Positions 7,445 to 9,744 of a stretch of 9,744 nucleotides of DNA are shown here, one piece after another. Source of the DNA: Caldilineae bacterium. GTDB lineage: Bacteria; Chloroflexota; Anaerolineae; J102. The number at the start of each line of letters is the position of its first letter. Position 1 is the first letter of the stretch. The notes below the pieces were generated by a model, which searched no databases, had not been told where the DNA came from, and worked only from the letters and a program-made list of their open reading frames with translations. Location: assembly GCA_003694905.1 (NCBI GenBank), contig RFJM01000262.1:1-9744 (forward strand), given 5' to 3'. A program made the position numbers and the translations under genes.

Positions 7445-7450
7445 CCTCCC
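7445..7450 (-). promoter_or_regulatory. Ribosome binding site of the MerR-like gene
   Basis: Read on the minus strand, GGGAGG precedes the ATG at 7437 by 7 nt, an ideal spacing. It decides the start in favour of that ATG over the in-frame GTG at 7452, which would place the ribosome site inside the coding region. Confidence 0.75.
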
Positions 7451-7468
7451 ACATGGGATGAGAGATGA

Positions 7469-7825
7469 TCAATCTACCACCTTGTACTGGCCGTCGATGA
7501 CCGACTCGTGAGTCGAAGAAGCAGCCCGCCTGCGGATACCCTCCCGGTGCTCCTGCACGATCTCGGCCGGTGCCAGGCTGAGCAACAGGGAAAGGGCAAG
7601 CCAGAGGGCTGCCAGGTCGTCTACCTGGCCCAGGCCGGGCAAGATATCGGGCATGATATCGATGGGTAGCAACAGATAGAGGAGGGTTACCAACGGCAAT
7701 CCGAAACGCAGGTAGGGGCTGACCCGCCGATCGCGCAAGAGGCGCCAGGCGACTCGGGCGTTTTCCATGAGCTCGAACCAAGAGCGCGGTCGATACGTGG
7801 ATCTGCGGTCACCGGTTGAAGACAT
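7469..7825 (-). CDS. DUF1232 (YkvA-like) small membrane protein
   Basis: A 118-residue protein with the DUF1232 signature: SPYLRFGLPLVTLLYLLLP (36-54) runs into IDIMPDILPGLGQVDDLAAL (55-74), the conserved P-[IL]-D-x-[IM]-P-D...G-x-x-D-D core. Two hydrophobic helices, about 41-57 and 71-87, flank the conserved loop. A basic N-terminus and a polar tail suggest a small inner-membrane protein. The biochemical role of DUF1232 proteins is not established. The ATG at 7825 has only a weak ribosome site; an internal Met at residue 20 would still keep the whole domain. It is the first gene after the 7826-8048 control region and probably heads an operon with the MerR-like and GT4 genes. Confidence 0.85.
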   Translation of the reverse strand: MSSTGDRRSTYRPRSWFELMENARVAWRLLRDRRVSPYLRFGLPLVTLLYLLLPIDIMPDILPGLGQVDDLAALWLALSLLLSLAPAEIVQEHREGIRRRAASSTHESVIDGQYKVVD

Positions 7826-7860
7826 GAGTCGGTTCGATCTTGCAATGAGCGAATTGAATT

Positions 7861-7882
7861 GGCTCTGAGCCCAGCCGCTGGG
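7861..7882. promoter_or_regulatory. Two overlapping palindromes upstream of the DUF1232 gene
   Basis: GGCTC-T-GAGCC (7861-7871) overlaps CCCAGC-C-GCTGGG (7870-7882). Each is a perfect dyad about a single central base. They lie 36-57 bp before the DUF1232 start, within its predicted leader, and could act as an operator or as small stem-loops in the mRNA. There is no T-tract, so a terminator is unlikely. Confidence 0.35.
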
Positions 7883-7905
7883 TGCTGGCTAGACGGCATG
7901 AGCGA

Positions 7906-7921
7906 TTGTGAGCGATAGCAA
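7906..7921. promoter_or_regulatory. LacI/cre-like operator candidate
   Basis: TTGTGAGCGATAGCAA is an imperfect dyad centred on CG, of the form TTGnnAnCG-nTnnCAA. It fits the Gram-positive cre consensus WTGNNARCGNWWWCAW with one mismatch and resembles the lac operator half-site. It includes one of the TGAGCGA boxes and lies about 35-50 nt after the predicted transcript start, where a repressor roadblock would sit. No LacI-family gene is in the window, so the binding protein is unknown. Confidence 0.35.
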
Positions 7922-7962
7922 ACACCGTGTGCACGTTTTGAGGTCGTGCGTGCTGCTCTTCT

Positions 7963-7992
7963 ATCGTAACACACAGCGGTTTATCTCGCCAA
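7963..7992 (-). promoter_or_regulatory. Candidate extended -10 promoter of the DUF1232-MerR-GT4 operon
   Basis: Read on the minus strand, TTGGCG (7992-7987), an 18-bp spacer and TGT-TACGAT with -10 at 7968-7963 form a plausible sigma70 promoter. The TG one base before the -10 makes it an extended -10 type. The start would be near 7956, giving a leader of ~130 nt before the DUF1232 ATG. The match is moderate; read-through from the PyrK-like gene is also possible because I see no convincing terminator between them. Confidence 0.4.
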
Positions 7993-8048
7993 GCACGACC
8001 CCGTGAGCGATTTGCCCCGCAGCTATGGCCCCGGCCGCAAACACCCTG

Positions 8049-8819
8049 TCAGCGAAAGTAATCGAAAAGATCAAAAACCGGTCCCCGCAGGCAGACGCGC
8101 CTGCGTCCTCCGGCCACGTCGGTGGCGCAGGCCTGACAGGCGCCAAAGCCGCAGAAGAAGTGCGCCGGGTGCAGGACCTGTGCAAACCCGGCCGCAAAGT
8201 GCACCCGCTCTACCTCGATGCTGTCGCGCAGGCCGGCGTAGAATTCCGGTGAGCCGGCCGCGAAGACGACATCGGCCCAGGGCAATAGCTCGGGGAAGCG
8301 GGCGCTGAGTCGTTCCTCCTTCCCCCGCCCGCGGTCCGTGCCGAACAGGCGGTACTCCACCGCCAGAGGGAGACGCCTGGCAGGGATGGGGTGACGGCTC
8401 GGGCGAGCTTCAACGGCCAGCGTCACGCTGAGCCGGTCCCGCACTGCCTGTTCGATGACAGGCAATAAAACCCATGCCCACTCTCCCTCTCCCAGGCAGA
8501 GGACCCGACGGACGTGTTGCGGCAATGCGAAGCCGCGCCCTACCGGCCCCATGCAGTCCAGCCGTGCCCCGATCGGCGCCATCCGCAACCAGGCAAATCC
8601 GCGATCGCCGCTGGGCGGGACCCTTATCAAGAAGCTATCCTCCGCGAGGGCGACGGGATAGAAGGTACGCCTAAGGAAAGGCGACATTCCCCAGCTCGTT
8701 CGGATCAAGACCGGCTGTCCTGGCTGCAACAGCTTTGTCAGTTCAGGCGCATGCAGACGAAGTTCCTGGATGGCCCCATCAATCCGGCGCTCAACCAGAG
8801 GCGCCTCGATCTGGATCAT
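8049..8819 (-). CDS. PyrK-like FAD/2Fe-2S electron-transfer protein
   Basis: A 256-residue protein of the dihydroorotate dehydrogenase electron-transfer subunit (PyrK) type, from the ferredoxin-reductase superfamily. The N-terminal FAD-binding barrel contains PFLRRTFYPVAL (47-58), where PyrK has its RxYS-type FAD motif, and GPVGRGFALP (91-100), matching the conserved GPLGNGF. The C-terminus has a PyrK-type 2Fe-2S site, C223-x4-C228-x2-C231-x11-C243, followed by GPVFD. The expected glycine-rich NAD loop is altered to CLGEGEWAWVLLP (108-120), and the usual CGP is AGS (188-190). So flavin and cluster probably bind, while NAD(P)H binding is doubtful. No pyrD is present, so a pyrimidine role is unlikely. 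ATG 8819 follows the Crp/Fnr gene by 11 nt with GAGG about 9 nt upstream, indicating one operon. It may pass electrons to an unidentified partner. Confidence 0.78.
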   Translation of the reverse strand: MIQIEAPLVERRIDGAIQELRLHAPELTKLLQPGQPVLIRTSWGMSPFLRRTFYPVALAEDSFLIRVPPSGDRGFAWLRMAPIGARLDCMGPVGRGFALPQHVRRVLCLGEGEWAWVLLPVIEQAVRDRLSVTLAVEARPSRHPIPARRLPLAVEYRLFGTDRGRGKEERLSARFPELLPWADVVFAAGSPEFYAGLRDSIEVERVHFAAGFAQVLHPAHFFCGFGACQACATDVAGGRRRVCLRGPVFDLFDYFR

Positions 8820-8830
8820 CGACCCGGTCC

Positions 8831-9577
8831 TCAGACTTTCCGTGCCACCCCGGCCAGCGCCGATGCGTCCAGGATGACCACGCGGCCCCGGACGCTGGAG
8901 ATCAATCCCTGCTTGCGAAAACGGCTCATTACGCGAATAGCAGTCTCGACGGTGGTGCCCGTCATTTCGGCAATATCTTGCCGGGTCAGGGGCATGTCGA
9001 TGAGCACCGCGCCCTCTTCGTCCTGGTAAGGGGTGCCGGCCAGGTTGGAAAGCCGCAGCAAGGTACGGGCAATACGCTGTTCCACCCGATCCACGGCCAG
9101 GCTCCGTACCAGTTCCGAAGAGAGACGCAGCCGACGGCTGAGTTCTGCGATCACACCCAGCGCGACTTTGGGATAGCGCTCCAGCATCATGAAAAAGTCG
9201 CGGCGTGAGATGGTGACCACGGCTACCTCTTCAAGTGTCATGGCCGTCATGGAATAGGGTCTGCCGTCGAAAACCGCCATCTCACCAATAAGCTGCCCCG
9301 GCCCCAACACCTCCATCACCACATCCCGACCGTGATCGGTATGCCGCACCAGCTTCACCCGCCCCATCCAGATGATGTAGAGGGAATCGGGCGGATCCCC
9401 CTGGAAGAAGAGATATGCGTCCTTGGGATAACAGTGACCATGCAGAAAAGGGGCTATCTCTACCCACTCGTCTTCGGAGAGGGCCTTGAACAGGGGCACC
9501 GTCTGCGCCACCTGCACCATATTCCATTGCAGCTTGTCCAGCTGCTTTGACTCAGGGCGGGCTGTCGTTTGTGTCAT
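8831..9577 (-). CDS. Crp/Fnr-family transcriptional regulator
   Basis: A 248-residue regulator with a cyclic-nucleotide-type beta-roll (about 28-140), a long dimerisation helix (about 140-170) and a C-terminal winged helix, LTRQDIAEMTGTTVETAI (197-214). In the ligand pocket IGEMAVFDGRPYSMTA (97-112) keeps the GE pair (98-99), but the cAMP phosphate-binding Arg-Ser is Tyr108-Ser109, so cAMP binding is doubtful. The only Cys is C49, so this is not an iron-sulfur Fnr sensor. The recognition helix V210-E211...R215 is closer to Fnr (VExxSR) than to Crp (RExxGR), suggesting an Fnr-like half-site. The gene is first in a unit with the PyrK-like gene. A 16-bp palindrome sits 6 bp before its ATG. A later start at Met20 would still keep the beta-roll. 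Confidence 0.9.
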   Translation of the reverse strand: MTQTTARPESKQLDKLQWNMVQVAQTVPLFKALSEDEWVEIAPFLHGHCYPKDAYLFFQGDPPDSLYIIWMGRVKLVRHTDHGRDVVMEVLGPGQLIGEMAVFDGRPYSMTAMTLEEVAVVTISRRDFFMMLERYPKVALGVIAELSRRLRLSSELVRSLAVDRVEQRIARTLLRLSNLAGTPYQDEEGAVLIDMPLTRQDIAEMTGTTVETAIRVMSRFRKQGLISSVRGRVVILDASALAGVARKV

Positions 9578-9583
9578 CTCTGC

Positions 9584-9599
9584 AGCCTGCTAGCAGGCT
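9584..9599. promoter_or_regulatory. Perfect 16-bp palindrome before the Crp/Fnr start
   Basis: AGCCTGCTAGCAGGCT is its own reverse complement over all 16 bases. It ends 6 bp before the ATG at 9577 and lies in the predicted 5' untranslated region, covering the usual ribosome-site position. It could be a dimer operator for autoregulation or an mRNA hairpin (6-bp stem, CTAG loop) that masks the weak AGG ribosome site. It does not match Crp or Fnr box consensus. Confidence 0.55.
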
Positions 9600-9629
9600 A
9601 TCTCGTCGGACCGGCGAGTGTTGTATCCC

Positions 9630-9659
9630 ATTCTAGCACAGAATCAGCGTCCAGCCCAA
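9630..9659 (-). promoter_or_regulatory. Candidate promoter of the Crp/Fnr-PyrK-like operon
   Basis: Read on the minus strand, TAGAAT (9635-9630, 5 of 6 to TATAAT) stands 18 bp after TTGGGC (9659-9654, 3 of 6 to TTGACA). The start would be near 9623, leaving a ~45-nt leader that contains the 9584-9599 palindrome. The weak -35 suggests an activated promoter or a chance match. I see no gene between 9600 and 9744. Confidence 0.45.
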
Positions 9660-9744
9660 GGCCAGAGTATTCTCGGGTGCATTTCAGGATGGGGGCAACC
9701 TGCAGGAGAGGCATTCCAGCCTGGCGTCGCCGCCAGCCCTGAGC

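Larger units (their letters stand above)
7846..8011. repeat. Repeated TGAGCGA boxes in the intergenic region
   Basis: TGAGCGA occurs four times in the plus orientation in this short non-coding stretch: 7846-7852, 7899-7905, 7909-7915 and 8004-8010. The last three are followed by T. The middle pair are 10 bp apart, one helical turn, which suits side-by-side protein binding. The boxes lie upstream of the DUF1232-MerR-GT4 genes. The binding protein is unknown; chance recurrence is possible but unlikely at this density. Confidence 0.45.

Noticed and set aside
7450..7452. GTG start for the MerR-like gene
   Set aside because: The GGGAGG ribosome site at 7445-7450 would fall inside the coding region; the ATG at 7437 has ideal spacing from it.
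7942..8000. Inverted repeat GGTCGTGC/GCACGACC with a 43-nt gap
   Set aside because: The arms are 8 bp with a long loop and overlap the promoter candidate. It is plausible by chance, and no conserved structure is evident.
9720..9735. CTGGCG-TCGC-CGCCAG hairpin near the right edge
   Set aside because: It has a short stem, no T-tract and no visible gene to terminate before the window ends.

Overview
The window is GC-rich, densely coded bacterial DNA with no RNA genes, insertion sequences, CRISPR arrays or phage genes that I can see. Gene content and protein style suggest a Chloroflexota-like lineage (Anaerolineae or a relative): a long YfhO-type membrane protein, a MerR-like protein with a long coiled coil, a stand-alone PyrK-like protein and sigma70-type promoters. 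This is inference from style, not a marker-based assignment. Seven main genes are supported. Two are on the plus strand and five on the minus strand, and the two groups converge at about 5.4 kb.

Plus strand, 111-5407: a near-consensus sigma70 promoter opens a leader of about 170 nt. The leader holds a strong Shine-Dalgarno, a possible 46-codon leader ORF and a GC-rich hairpin with a pyrimidine tail. Next comes a soluble polyprenyl-phosphate mannose synthase-type GT2 enzyme. Nine bases later begins a 1428-residue membrane protein. Its first ~930 residues are a YfhO-type GT-C-like protein, and its last ~490 residues are a complete Wzx/MOP-type lipid-linked sugar flippase. Together the two genes could charge a polyprenyl phosphate with a sugar, flip it and transfer it outside the cell.

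Minus strand, read right to left. A Crp/Fnr-family regulator (9577-8831) is followed 11 nt later by a PyrK-like FAD/2Fe-2S protein (8819-8049). A ~220 bp control region (7826-8048) carries a candidate extended -10 promoter, repeated TGAGCGA boxes, a LacI/cre-like dyad and two overlapping palindromes. After it come a small DUF1232 membrane protein (7825-7469), a MerR-like coiled-coil protein (7437-6571) and a WbaZ-like GT4 glycosyltransferase (6568-5453). The last two genes are only 2 bp apart. The GT4 enzyme converges with the plus-strand glycosylation genes across a 45 bp gap, so the left two thirds of the window looks like a surface-glycan locus.

The best candidates for something new are the YfhO-flippase fusion beside its presumed sugar-lipid synthase, the leader with its overlapping mini-ORF and hairpin, and the redox-like Crp/PyrK-like pair, in which both proteins have altered ligand-binding motifs.
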